From Bubalus kerabau (taxonomy: Eukaryota; Chordata; Mammalia; Artiodactyla; Bovidae): a DNA stretch of 64,000 nt. The notes under the pieces are model-generated. The model had not been told where the DNA came from, made no database searches, and saw nothing but the letters and a program-made list of their open reading frames with translations. The stretch spans positions 17,017,501 to 17,081,500 of the forward strand of contig NC_073628.1 in NCBI RefSeq assembly GCF_029407905.1, read 5' to 3'. The translations under genes were made by a program, and so were the position numbers. The first letter of the stretch is position 1. Every line of letters begins with the position of its first letter. Shown piece after piece: positions 29,079 to 39,838 of the stretch.

Positions 29079-31049
29079 ACTTTAGGTAGTGTAGTAATAT
29101 CAAATCTTGTTTTAATCACATAAATGTCTATTTTATTTATCCCATTCTAAATAACCATGCAAAGAATTTTTTTTAATTCATTTGTGGTAACTCCTTTAAA
29201 AAAATATACCTCACTGAGGTAATAGCTAGATCTTTTATGTTTTTTTCCAAGTTTTTTTTTGTTGATATTCTTAAATGCTCTTATTAGCATCTGTAAGCCC
29301 ATTGAGAAGGCCTCAGTGAAGCTTCCTAAACTGGTTTTTCCTTTCAAAAAACCTATTAGATATAGTTATAATGGGAAGTCGGGCGCGGTGGAGAGGGGAA
29401 ACCCACTCAATATTTAGCAGAAGTTAAACTTCTAATGAAGTGAAATTTCCTAGCCTGGGGCTGGTGGAGCCATATAAACTTCAGGACAGCCGTGAATTTT
29501 CTAGAATTATAAGGTCTGTGTGTGTGTAAGAGAGAGTGAGAACATACATTTGTCTGCAATCAGAGTCCATAGTCTTCATCAGATTCACAAAAATATTACT
29601 TTATCATATGTAATAAACAGTAAAATACTGCCTCATTTATATGGTAGTCAGATTATCCGTCGGTAAAAATAGGTCTCCACTAGAAGTCTGAACTGGTGGA
29701 TCTGATAAAATCTGTGCTCTTAAACCCTCACCCACCTGGATATTCTACAGCCAAGTCCTGGAGAACTCCCAGGTACTGCTGAAAACGGTTCTTCTGAGGA
29801 CTGGCTAGGGAGAATAAGGAGATGCTTATTAGCCCAAAGCTTACCGGGAGATGTTTGCCACTAATAACTGATAACGTCTGGCCTGAGTCAGTGGCCGAGG
29901 GAGCCAGGTAGCAGTGATCAGCACAGTTGCACAGATGAGCCAAGCGCTGCACCTCCCCCAAGTTAGAAAGGGGTTAATGCACACAGATGGCTGCAAACCC
30001 CCCAAGCAGTCAGCATCCTGTAAAACAATATTAACATCACTGCCTTTTGAATACCACGTCTTGTAAACCCCAGGATATGACAAGCCTCTTTAGAATCGTC
30101 TTTGATTGTGTTACTGAGTCTCCCGTAGGGAAGTAGGGAGGGGTAGGGGGTAGATTCCAGAGGAAACATATAATTAGATATCTCTTAGAACAATAAGGGT
30201 CCTCAAAGACATATGCATGAAACTGCTTTGTTGCTCTGGTTTTGCTGTTGGTGAGTAATTAGCCAAGTTTGGTGGGGAGTGTGTATAGTTTGGGCAATCC
30301 CATTGTTGTGAGCCGTGGGGACAGAATAGTTCCCTTCAGCTACGTTTTCAGGGAAACACTAAATGGAGATGTGAATGGAGAGGAAAGAGCAGACTTTCTG
30401 GAGAGATTCCACTGTGGTAATGTCAGAACTTCCTCTCAGACTCAGATAAATCTTTCTTGTTCTCATCCTTATTTTTAGTTTCGCGGAAGACAGCAGGCCT
30501 GTTTCTCTGAGAGGATGCTGTGTACGTAGATCTCCTTGTCACTTCCTCAAGAGAGACCCAGGGCTGTCTGTACTGGTTTCTGGTTCTGTTTTTTTTTTCT
30601 TTTTCTTTTTTTACTGTAGTGATTCCTCATCATGACACTGACTGTGCAGATCACGGGGAGGAGGTGTTTTTATTTTGGTGCAGAGAGAAAGAGAGGTTTT
30701 CTCCTGGGAACTCTTCTGAGAGAACACGTTTCTGACAAACACTTTCTGAAAGTTACTCTGTGGCCAGATTCAGATCACCAAAGACGATTGTCACTGCTGA
30801 GAAATGAGGCTGGCCGTATGGTTCTCTGCCTGCAGCCCCTGAGCCTCTCCACTTAGAGACGCCCTTGAGATGCTCCGCTTGGTCCTGGGGACCACTCAGA
30901 CTTGCTGTCATAGACATAAGAAAAAAGAGTTTGGCAGTTCCCTAGGCTAAAGGTTTCCAATGTAAGTGGCCTCTGTATTAAAAATAGGGAGCTCAAATGG
31001 GAATTTTTGTGTTTATGAAAGGAATATGTCTAAAAAAATAAAATATTTT
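29079..31049. other. Unassigned unique sequence
   Basis: About 2 kb without a young repeat. Small simple runs only (TG near 29516-29526, T-rich at 30590-30610). GTGAGTAATTAGCC at 30251-30264 is a homeodomain-type core. No exon is supportable; frames under 81 codons. Confidence 0.45.
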
Positions 31050-31200
31050 AATTGAAATCGGAGACCTTGGGCATGTGAATTATCTTTCCTGGGTTTCAGT
31101 TTACCTATCCAGAAGAATGGGAGCAGAAGTATTTACTTATTCATAGGACTGTTATGAGACTTACAGCGCTCATGCAATAATATTCTGATATAACTGGCCC
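31050..31200 (+). mobile_element. MIR SINE relic
   Basis: GACCTTGGGCATGTGAATTATC, CTGGGTTTCAGTTTACCTATCCAGAAGAATGGGAG and AGGACTGTTATGAGACTTACAGCGCTCATGCAA follow MIR order on the plus strand. Confidence 0.72.
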
Positions 31201-31828
31201 GCCAAGTGCATCAGGTTAGTTGTATTAATATTAAGTTTTCCAGAGTACCTGGCTCCTCCGATAAAAATGACCTTTCGGAAATGCCAAGCTGTGAATACTA
31301 TATAAAGGAGGAATGGTTTCACCTGCTCTCCAGAAAAGTGAAGAATATAGGGGCCACTCTTTAAGCAAAGAAAGAGACTCACTGTCCTGACCTAAAATTG
31401 TCCTTAAAAACTGCAGTCCCAAACTCCTCAGTGCAATTCACCAAGCTAACCACTACAGTTAATTCTGTCTGGAAGCTGCTGCTGCTGCATCATTAACTCA
31501 TCTGTCCAGTAGTTTAGGCTCCTGTGTGGTCCAAGGCGGCATCTGGAGGCTGCAGTACGTCCTGGACTCAGGAGCCCCTGCTCCCACAAAGAGCTTTCCC
31601 TTTCTGGAGTCGGTGATCTTGGGATTCCACTGTTAGTTTTTCGGGAAGCCCTCATCTCTGGCCACAGAGATGGAGTTTGATGGGTCATCAGTGGACACAG
31701 ACAACTACTCGCCCATCAGGTTGCCGACTGTGGAGGTCGCGGTGGGTCTGGAAGGAGTTTCTTTGGGGGCTTTTAGTGGATTGGTGCGATTTGAATGTGT
31801 GCCGTCCGGCCACGGTCACGGTGGCAGT
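31201..31828. other. Unassigned unique sequence
   Basis: No recognised repeat. A 171-codon plus-strand frame starts at 31670 and runs to 32185 through the paralogous element that follows. It has no domain I recognise, and its Cys-rich end looks like chance. Confidence 0.4.
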
Positions 31829-31928
31829 TCTAATTGGCTGAGGATGAGCCTTGAAATGTCACAGGAAGATGTATCTCTCAGCACAGACTGTCCCTCAGCT
31901 AATTTTGCAATAGAATGTGGGATAATGG
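31829..31928 (+). other. Element A of a duplicated ~100-bp non-SINE pair
   Basis: This 100-bp stretch is clearly related to 45341-45441 on the same strand. The left core (TAATTGG..GGAT..CTTGAAATGTCA..AAGAT) matches in 37 of 49 aligned positions, and the right core (GCTAATTTTGC..ATAG..GGATAATGG) in 26 of 31, by hand count. The spacing between the cores is almost the same. It matches none of the ruminant SINEs, L1, BovB, MIR or L2 as I know them. Either a very old repeat family or a duplicated regulatory element. Confidence 0.6.
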
Positions 31929-33262
31929 GTTGTTGGGAAAACAGTGCCGTCTCCGTGGCTTTTTGCTTTGGGAGGAACCTGGTAGACTTCTTGGAGCAAA
32001 GGAGCGCATGGGGACGAAAGCCACGATGGGCTGAGAGACGGTTTTGCTCTGGGAATGAAGGGCCTGGATACTGCGAGCGATTTTGTTGTGTCTTCCCCCG
32101 GTGCTGTCACTGTCCTTGTGGGGATTCATCATACAGGTGGGTGGAGAGACCTGCCTTGGGACGTAGGACCCCTGAAGAAACATGAGGTTTGACATCTTGG
32201 ACCTGTTCTATCAGCAGCAAGGATTACTTTCGGACACGATAGTTCATGAAAAATGGACTTCTTCTCATTCACTTTTGGTGGCCCAGGAAAATACAGTTTG
32301 TTGAGTTGAGATCCCACTGCCTGTCAGGTGCTTGTTGATTTAATGATAACTTTTTTAGGGCTGGGAGAAGTAGGAAGGTGGGTACCATGTTACTTGCACA
32401 TACAGATTATAAGGTACATTTCTAATTTGGAAACCTTAAAATGTGAACATATATTTTGTAAAACAGTATGACAGAAGTAAAACATTATTTTTGGTGGCTC
32501 AACATCAAACGTTCCACATGTATTTGCTCTGAAATCTTTTTCCAATGGGATTCCCAGCTTGATATGGCATTTCTTAAGACAATGAAGGTCTGGTTGTTTT
32601 ACACATGTGTACATCTAAATGAGAAGAGAATTTCCGATGGCTTTGATTTCAAACAAAGCCCCTGTCATCTTTAGACAGCTCTGGATTTCCTGAGCTATTA
32701 TTAGCCTGCAGAGTATAGATAATTGCAATCCACACAGAAATCTAAAAATAAAGTGTTCATTATCTCAGAAGATTTTTTTTAGCACATAGCATTTTTCCAG
32801 AAAGGTTTACAAGTGCTTAGATTAAAGGATGACGTTTTGCATAGCCCACCCTCCCCCTGGAAGTTTGAAGGAAAAGCAAAACAGCCCATAGGCAGAAATC
32901 AGGAGAGGAGAGAAAGTGCAGAAAAGGTCTTATTAATCTGTCTCAGAATGATTGAGAATTGGATGAAAATCTAAGTCTTCTTATGCAATTGGTAACCTTT
33001 ATGTTGCTGGCATTTACTCGCACAGAGGTAAATGTTGATAGTGTTGGTAAGTATATAATCAATGACATCTTCTCATCATTTTTTTTTAAAGGACACAATA
33101 GTATTGATCACCCCATACATTCCATGCTAAGTAGTGGCATTAATCTGACCTAATGAGCATGTGTTTTTGAAACATGGTTGTTCTGCAACTGTCACCAGCT
33201 TTCAGCCACGATCCTGCTTGCTAAAATATATCTTTGCTTTATCTACAACCTCTGCTTGATTC
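31929..33262. other. Unassigned unique sequence
   Basis: AT-rich from about 32380 onward, with no repeat I can name. Scattered TAAT cores. Possible conserved noncoding DNA, not provable here. Confidence 0.4.
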
Positions 33263-33264
33263 TT

Positions 33265-33520
33265 GTGAGCCAAGGGTCAACACACTTTTACTGCAAAGGG
33301 CCAAACAGTTACTATGTTAGGCTTCCTGGGCTGTCCTGTCTCTGATGCAACTGTTCAGCAAAGCTATTGAAGGGTATGCAGTCACAAAGGCATGGCTGCT
33401 CCATGTGCTTAAATTGTGGGCCCTTGGAGTTGGGACTTGTCTGTATCTGATACACAGGCTGTATCTGCTAATCACGTTGTGATCTGGGATTGGAGAAAAA
33501 GCTGTAATCACCACTGTGAC
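33265..33520. mobile_element. hAT-type DNA transposon relic (MER/Charlie-like)
   Basis: GGGTCAACACACTTTTACTGCAAAGGGCCAAACAGTTACTATGTTAGGCTTCCTGGGC and TGTCTCTGATGCAACTGTTCAGC match the well-known mammalian non-autonomous hAT element that reads '..aaagggccagatagtaaatattttaggctttgtgggcc..'. The far end is decayed. Subfamily not assigned. Confidence 0.6.
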
Positions 33521-33659
33521 TTGTTGAGGACCAAATCCATGGTGGCAAGCTGGTCAACTTTCCTGCTCTTCCAGAGTTAACATTCTCCCTGAGAATAGGG
33601 AAACAAAAATAAGAAAGTAAGTTAACAAAGTAATTTCACCTCTATGTGAAGAAAGGAGA

Positions 33660-33860
33660 TTGGATGAAGAATAACTTACACTTGTTGGGTTTTGATTATG
33701 AACCTGGGTTTTTGAGAGCCAGATTATCTTTTCCTAATGAATTTTGTGATTCCCTTCAGACTCACTTTTCAATTTGTAAATTAATAGCAATACTTGTCTC
33801 ATCAGGTCGCACTGAAGGATGAATAAGATTCGGGAAGGGTCTTTTGTGAACCAGTAGCGC
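33660..33860 (+). mobile_element. MIR SINE relic
   Basis: ATTATGAACCTGGGTTTTTGAGAGCC, GATTCCCTTCAGACTCACTTTTCAATTTGTAAATTAATAGCAATAC and CTGAAGGATGAATAAGATTCGGGAAG resemble a diverged plus-strand MIR. Confidence 0.5.
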
Positions 33861-34564
33861 CCATTCCATGTTTATACACCTTATTGTCAGTATTTTTTTT
33901 AATGTCATTTTTATCATTCACATCCTTGTTATCAGTCACATTTGCTTAGAAGGGAAGGAACTATAATGAACATAACAAAAGGTAGTCCAGAAGAGGCAGA
34001 GTGAACTGCAGTTCTTTGCCTTTTGTATCCACTGAAGAGACTTTCTCTAGGTCACTGGCAAGTCGAAGCTGTTATCTGCTATTCAGCCAACATGAGAGGC
34101 CAGTGTTTACTATCCACACTTTTCCCCCTCCTGGAATATCCGTCTTTGTCAGCAGCCAACCCTATGGACTTGTTGATAACATTTGAAAAAGCACAGGAGG
34201 AGTTGGTCCAGACACTCAGCAAAAGACAGTGGGCAAACTTCGGAATTGTCCTTGCTTGTCGGCAGCTTTATACACATCCATTGACAAATGCGATGAGTGA
34301 CAAACGGAGATAATTAAGCTTTCTCTTGCTCTGTCCTCTCGGATTCAAAATGACCATCTGAAATGTGTGCTCCGTTTCTGCCTCCTGAAGTCAAATTTCA
34401 ATGGAAACTCGGAGTGCTTAGAATATGTGTGACCACAAAATACAAGCAGCAAGAAGAAAACGCCGTAGTGGCTATCCATTGCTGAGACGTTAGAAGCCAG
34501 GGACTCTGTCAGAAACATTGGATTCAACTTTTTCCTAAGCTCCCCAATAAACTGCCACAACCTT
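33861..34564. other. Unassigned unique sequence
   Basis: No repeat recognised. The part around 34230-34330 (ACAAATGCGATGAGTGACAAACGGAGATAATTAAGC) has a conserved-noncoding appearance. Frames of 61-96 codons are not convincing. Confidence 0.35.
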
Positions 34565-34715
34565 TGTAGGTAGTAAAATTCTCATTTTACGAAGGAGGAA
34601 ATGGAGCCTCAGAACCAGAGTGTCTTCCCCAAGGTCATCTAGCTGCTGAGCGACAGAAGCAGAATTCAAGTGAGTCTGAACCAGGCCAGTGCTTTATTTA
34701 CCCGACAGCGATTTT
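34565..34715 (-). mobile_element. MIR SINE relic, inverted
   Basis: AAAATTCTCATTTTACGAAGGAGGAAATGGAGCCTCAGAACC, CCAAGGTCATCTAGCTGCTGAGCGACAGAAGCAGAATTCAAG and CCAGTGCTTTA form the complement of MIR. Confidence 0.82.
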
Positions 34716-34834
34716 TAATTTTTTTTTTTAATTGCTTACATCCTCCAATAGGAAAATAAACCATACAAAGTAAAACAAAGAACAGAAACTTAAAAATACA
34801 TATCTCCCCATTATATGCATGGGTATATGGTGAA

Positions 34835-35046
34835 AGGTGAGAGCGTTAGTTGCTCAGTCGAGTCCAACTCTTTGGGACCCCAGGGACTGTAGCCCGTCAG
34901 GCTCCTCTGTCCATGGAATTTTCCAGCCAAGAATACTGGAGTGGGTAGCCATTTCTTTCTGCAGGGGATCTTCCTGACTCAGGGGTCGAACCGGGTCTCC
35001 CACATTGCAGGCAGATTCTTTACCATCTGAGCCACCAGGGAAGCCA
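34835..35046 (-). mobile_element. Bov-tA SINE
   Basis: GTTAGTTGCTCAGTCGAGTCC, AATTTTCCAGCCAAGAATACTGG, the box B complement GGGGTCGAACCGGG, and CACCAGGGAAGCC at the head. Nearly full length, minus strand. Confidence 0.94.
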
Positions 35047-35579
35047 TATATATCATATATCTGTGCATCATCCATAATTATGCATATTTATTAACAAAGT
35101 AAATCTCTGTGTCATTATACTAACGCATATTAAACAAAATAATCAAACATTTAGTAAAAAAGTGAAATGTAAAAAGGTTGCCCTAAGGAATGAATACAAA
35201 GGGAAGAACTTTTCTTCCCTGGGTGAGCACTCAACTGATGTTGAGTAAAGGGTGTAGCCCACTGCACTGGACCTCCAAGACAGGCCAGATAGACACAGCA
35301 AGTCTAATGGTATTTTGTCTCCCTGGTAATCAAGTTTAATCTCTGCATGCAGCCCTATCTACATAGCCTTCATATAGCATGGCATGGCGAGGCTGGCTCA
35401 GGTGACGGGGGGCTGGCCCCCATGGGTGTGGGGCCTTAGCCCTCCACAGACCGATGGCATGTACTGGGGAGCAAAGCACAGGCTCCCTCTGAGTGACTCT
35501 GGCTGCTACTGCCACCCACTCAGCACCGGGTCCTTGGGAGAGTGCTGCCAGGCGACCCCAGCAGTGGGTTCCGGCCATT
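35047..35579. other. Unassigned sequence
   Basis: AT-rich to about 35340, then GC-richer to 35579. Opposed 97-codon frames at 35336-35677 are shadows of each other with no recognisable protein. Confidence 0.45.
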
Positions 35580-36070
35580 TCAGAAATGAAGTGCTTCTTC
35601 CAGCGCACAAATATCTGGCTCATCAGCAATTAGCCATCAAGGGAGAAGAAACGAGGGAAACTGGGGATCTGAAATAGTCTCCTAAGAGATGTTGGGGGGA
35701 AAAAAAGCCAGCACTTAAAGTAAGCCAGATAAAAACGGGGAGCTGCCTCATTTGGGCAGGATGTCTCGCACTGTTTTTCTAAATGTTTTTGATTCAGCAA
35801 AGGGCCCCAGTGCATTCTGCTAAGGTGCTTTCTCCCTTTAATTTTTAAATGCATTCAGATTTCAAGGGGAATTTAATCCATATGTTTCTGGTTCTTTTAC
35901 ACTTAACTCATCAAAATGTTGTTCTTTAAGAGCTGTTTGATCTGTAAGGCTTATGAGCCTTTGTTATAAGCCTTTTCGAAACCTCTTTCCCCCTTTTGAA
36001 TCAGCAAATGGAATTGTGCCAATTCTGAATGGGATTTGAGTAAAGAGAAGTCCAACTTTAGGATTAAGTG
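35580..36070. other. Possible conserved noncoding block
   Basis: Low-repeat, even-composition sequence with CAATTAGCCATCAA at 35627-35640, TTTAATTTTTAAATGCATTCAG near 35836-35860 and GGAATTTAATCC near 35869. These are homeodomain- and POU-like words. No repeat family is evident and no ORF is convincing. Function is inference. Confidence 0.3.
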
Positions 36071-37062
36071 CAGAACCTCACGGGGATCCGAGCGAACCCT
36101 GCAGAGACTCCCAGGTGGCCCTGGCATGGAGGGAGCACCACCAGCATCCTGGGTGCACTCTGCACGGGGAGCAGGGCTTGGTCAGAGCCAAGAGACGGGG
36201 CTGCAGAGGGTGTGCATATATGTTTGAGAACCAGAGGCCTTAGAATTAGGCCTGAGAAGCCACCTACTCCATCCCTCCATCCGGTGGCATGTGTGACACA
36301 TAATAATGAAAATGACATTATCAGTAACAAAGGAGCTGATACTCAGGAGCACCAGCTCAGTGGCCAGCTGTTCCTTTATCCTCATCAAGCTCTGAGGGAG
36401 GCTTGGAGTTTGTAAAATTGAATAGCTAGAGCTTAGGATTTAGAATCAGCTGACCTGGTTTTGGACATCATCGTCAACATGGTACACTGCAGAACATCAG
36501 GAACATTCTTTAATGCTCCCCAAACTGTGCTTCCGTTGCTCTTGTTCCCGTTGTCATGGTTGTGATAATGCTGCTGAGGATGCTGTCACACTCCACTGTC
36601 TTATAGGGCAGCCATCGTTTCCATTGTTAGCTGCTATTGTTAGAAAGTTGTCTGTCACCTTTTTGGTTTGTGTTTGTTTCTGAGTCAAAATCTCCTATCT
36701 TACAAAGTTGACCCACTCATTCTATAGTAGACGCCGGCTAACTCCTCTTCCACGTTGCAGGCTTCTCACACTTGAAGACGCTTGTACCCCTGAACTTCTT
36801 TTTTCCAGGGTGAATGAGCCATATTTGATCTTCGGGTGTAGAAAGGGCCCTGTTTCCTGACCTCTGTCTACCTGCCCCCCTTGTCGCTCTGTCCTGATGC
36901 CCTAGAACACGCGATTGAGGTCTGGCCAGGGTGAAGCACAATGGAAGCCTGCCTGCTTTGAGTTTGTATTTTATGCTGTAATTAATACAGTTGTTGCATC
37001 CTTTAGCTTGTGGCGTTCACATTACACATTTTTGTTGATTTAGGGTTAATGCCAGTAATATA
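36071..37062. other. Unassigned unique sequence
   Basis: A short MIR-like piece may lie at 36425-36470 (TTAGGATTTAGAATCAGCTGACCTGG). TGTAATTAATACAG near 36977 is a homeodomain-type palindromic core. The 115-codon frame at 36068-36415 is not recognisable. Confidence 0.4.
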
Positions 37063-37262
37063 GGCTTCCTGGGCTCAGTGGTAAAGAGTCTGGTGCCAGT
37101 GCAGGAGACTCAATAGATGTGGGTTCGATATCTGGTTCAGGAAGATCCTCTGGAGGAGAGCATGGCAGCCCACTCCATGCCTGGAAAACTTCCATGGACA
37201 GAGGAGCCTGGAGGAGTACATACAGTCCATGGGGTCACAAAGAATCAGACACGACTGAGAAA
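37063..37262 (+). mobile_element. Bov-tA SINE, diverged
   Basis: GGCTTCCTGGGCTCAGTGGTAAAGAG head, GGGTTCGATATCTGG box B, GAAGATCCTCTGGAGGAG junction and AATCAGACACGACTGAGAAATTAAG tail. More mutated than most copies in this window. Confidence 0.9.
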
Positions 37263-38299
37263 TTAAGCACGCATATGCATGCCAAAAACATAAGGTTTTC
37301 TTTTGTGTGTGTGTGTGTGAGTTGTTTAAGGCAGTGTTCCATCTCCTGTACTTCTGCAGTTGATTTTTGTTTCAAAATATGGTGCTTTCTCATAGGCCCT
37401 GTTGAATTCATAAAAATGAATAGGGATTTAATGGGGGAAATGCACATTGTACTGAGCATTTAGATGTTAAGAGGGGACGTGATCAAACAGGAAGAGTTCC
37501 ATGGATTCCTCTTCGTACATGAAGTGAATTCATGGCTCTCAGATTCCAAGCCTTTAAAGCGTCATTCTGGAGTCATTGTGAAGCTCAAGTGAGTTTTATC
37601 ATGAAAGAATGCTGCAAAATCAATTGCCCTTGGCCCTCCCATTGGGTAGGCAACGGAGAGTGAGCTTACAGCCTGTGTAGGACATCTTTAATTTGCCAAG
37701 TGACTAAATGTGCAGTCACTGGAGCAGGCATCTGCCAGCTGTGCCCACATGGCCCACTCAGCTGGACTACATTTCAGAGAACAGACCAGGCTCATCTACC
37801 TTATCTTGACACTGAAATTCCATTCCAAAAAGACCATCATTGGATTTGAACATTAGCGTGAAATCTCCAGCAGCCAAAGGGAGGCGGCTTCGCTTGACAA
37901 AGGCGGTTCTTGTCCTTCAGTCCAACAGGCAGTGTCTGGGGAGCGCCTTGCCCACTGTTGGGCACCATGAAAAATGGCCAGTCCCAGGAGCTGACCACCG
38001 GTCCTGCTGGTAAGGCCAGCCATCTGTCCGCTTACCTTTTACCTTCATTTCATCTCTGTATTCTCGTGGGGGCCAGTAAGCCCTTTAAGCTTCCCTGACC
38101 TATTCTGCTGTGAGCTGGGAAGCCCCTGCAGGTCCTTACTTAATGTGAGAGCTTTTCAAATGCATCTCCATGGAGATGTCTTCTCTTGCTAACAGGCCTT
38201 GGTTTGTATTTTAATCCCAGAAACCTGTGAAATGTTATTGTTGTATATGATGTTTCTGAGAGGCTGCTTGGAGATCAGATATCAGGTAGATTAGGACAA
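37263..38299. other. Unassigned unique sequence
   Basis: TG run at 37303-37319. The 37500-37910 part is even-composition noncoding DNA that might be conserved (TCTTTAATTTGCCAAGTGAC, AAAATCAATTGCCC). No exon is supportable. Confidence 0.4.
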
Positions 38300-38600
38300 G
38301 AGAATTTATTGAGACACAGCACCTGACTTCCTAATATGCACCCAGCCTGGGGCTAGACCCAGAAAACCACATATGACTTAAGGCAAGGACCCATCCCCTT
38401 CCAGTCCTGATGGCCATTTAATGTGGTAGAGACACAAGTGCTCAGGAATTTGGTACAGGCTCTAAATTCTGTGGTCACTGGAGTGAGAAAGGACACTATA
38501 AGCCAGAAGGCAGGACCAGATCTGGGCTTTCAAACTGGTAGGACTGAGAGGGGTGCAAGAAATGGTGAGGTCTGGGAATGGGGGTGCATTGTTGAGAAAT
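38300..38600 (-). mobile_element. Possible L2 relic, inverted
   Basis: Words such as AATTTATTGAGACACAGCACCTGAC, GCAAGGACCCATCCCC and GGTAGAGACACAAGTGC resemble the complement of the L2 3' region. Weak and diverged. Confidence 0.35.
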
Positions 38601-38909
38601 ACCGTACATGGAAGCCAAACGGACAGACTACAGGCACACAGATACATCACAGAAAATACAGGTCAGTGGTGTTTCATCCTCATTTCATTTCCTGACACCC
38701 CAAAGCTCTGAGACCACTGTTGCTAATGGTGATGGACACTAGCATCTTTTTAGTAAGACTTTTTTCACTGCCCAACAGGGTGGACACTATCCCTTTTCAG
38801 AGCCAGAGGAGCTCTCTACATTTACTGACACTTGGCTGAAATCACATGTGGAAAAACTAGAGAAACAATGCAGGCAATAGCCCAGTGGCTGGCACTTGGA
38901 AGATGAAAA

Positions 38910-39110
38910 GCACCCATACTGTGTGTAATTCCTAGAGCCCTTGCTACGTGCTGAGCGCTCTCCCGAGGGCCCCATGTACGTGTTCATGGTTTCCTCTAAT
39001 CCTTAGGAGGACCTCTGAGGGTAGGAACATTATCATCCTCATTCACAGAGAAACAAAACAAGGTAGTGAGAGATTGAGGGCAGAAATGGAATGAAGCCGT
39101 GAACCACACA
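38910..39110 (-). mobile_element. MIR SINE relic, inverted
   Basis: CCTTGCTACGTGCTGAGCGCTCTCC, TGGTTTCCTCTAATCCTTAGGAGGACCTCTGAGG, ACATTATCATCCTCATTCACAGAGAAACAAAACAAGG and GAAATGGAATGAAGCC are the complement of MIR in order. Confidence 0.78.
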
Positions 39111-39263
39111 TCCTGAATAAGATCAGTCTTGAAACAATGGTTTGTGTGTAATGAAGCCATCACATCTGCAGCCAACCATTTGCAAGTAATCTTCTCATGT
39201 GAGATCTTCTTTGTCCTTCACAACTTTTCTGGGAAATGGAGAGAACCATGGTCATAAGAAGCC

Positions 39264-39371
39264 AGGTTGTTCAGCCGCTCAGTCATGTCCTACTCTTTGA
39301 GGCTCCAGGCTCCTCTGCCTATGGAATTCTCCAGGCAAGGGTATTGAAGTGGGTTGCCATTTCCTTCCCCA
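39264..39371 (-). mobile_element. Bov-A monomer at a doubly used target
   Basis: GGTTGTTCAGCCGCTCAGTCATGTCC to GGTTGCCATTTCCTTCCCC. Flanked by AAGAAGCC at 39256-39263 and 39372-39379, the target duplication. A third copy of the same octamer core follows the neighbouring L1. Confidence 0.9.
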
Positions 39372-39379
39372 AAGAAGCC

Positions 39380-39718
39380 GGGGATATGCACACATCCTTT
39401 CTTTTTTGAAGTCTGTGAGTCTGTTTCTATTTTGTAAACAAGTTCATTTGTATCATATATGTTTTTTTAAATTCCATATGTAAGCAGTATCATATGATAC
39501 TTGTTTTTCTCTAACTTCACTTTGTTATAATCACTTGATCCATCCACATTGCCCCAAAAGGAATTATTCCATTCTTTATTATGGCTGAATAGTATTCCAT
39601 TGTATAAAGGTACCAGATCTTCTTTATCCATTCCTCTGTCGATGGACGTCTACATTGCTTCCATGTCTTGACTATTGTGAATAGCACTACAGTGAATACT
39701 AGGGTGTGTGAATTTTTT
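39380..39718 (-). mobile_element. L1 ORF2 C-terminal fragment (inverted part of one L1 insertion)
   Basis: On the minus strand this encodes the end of L1 ORF2p: fragments STEEWIKKIWYLYTMEYYSA and GAMWMDQVI are readable at about 39540-39650, followed by the downstream segment (complement of GTCTGTTTCTATTTTGTAAAC). Frames are broken. The adjoining 3' end runs in the opposite direction, so this is the inverted half of a single insertion. Confidence 0.85.
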
Positions 39719-39838
39719 GTAGCTGAATCGGTTTGCTGTACACTTGAAACTAATCCAACATTGTAAATCAACTCTACTCCAGTATGAAATAAAATATTTA
39801 AAAATAAATAAATAAATAAAATGTATGAAAGAAAAAAA
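39719..39838 (+). mobile_element. L1 3' end (direct part of the inverted insertion)
   Basis: TAGCTGAATCGGTTTGCTGTACACTTGAAACTAATCC, AACATTGTAAATCAACTCTACTCC, then an AAATAAAT-rich tail. AAAGAAGC at the right edge (39836-39843) repeats the left-hand target sequence at 39371-39378. Together with the preceding minus-strand ORF2 piece this has the twin-priming structure. Confidence 0.85.
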
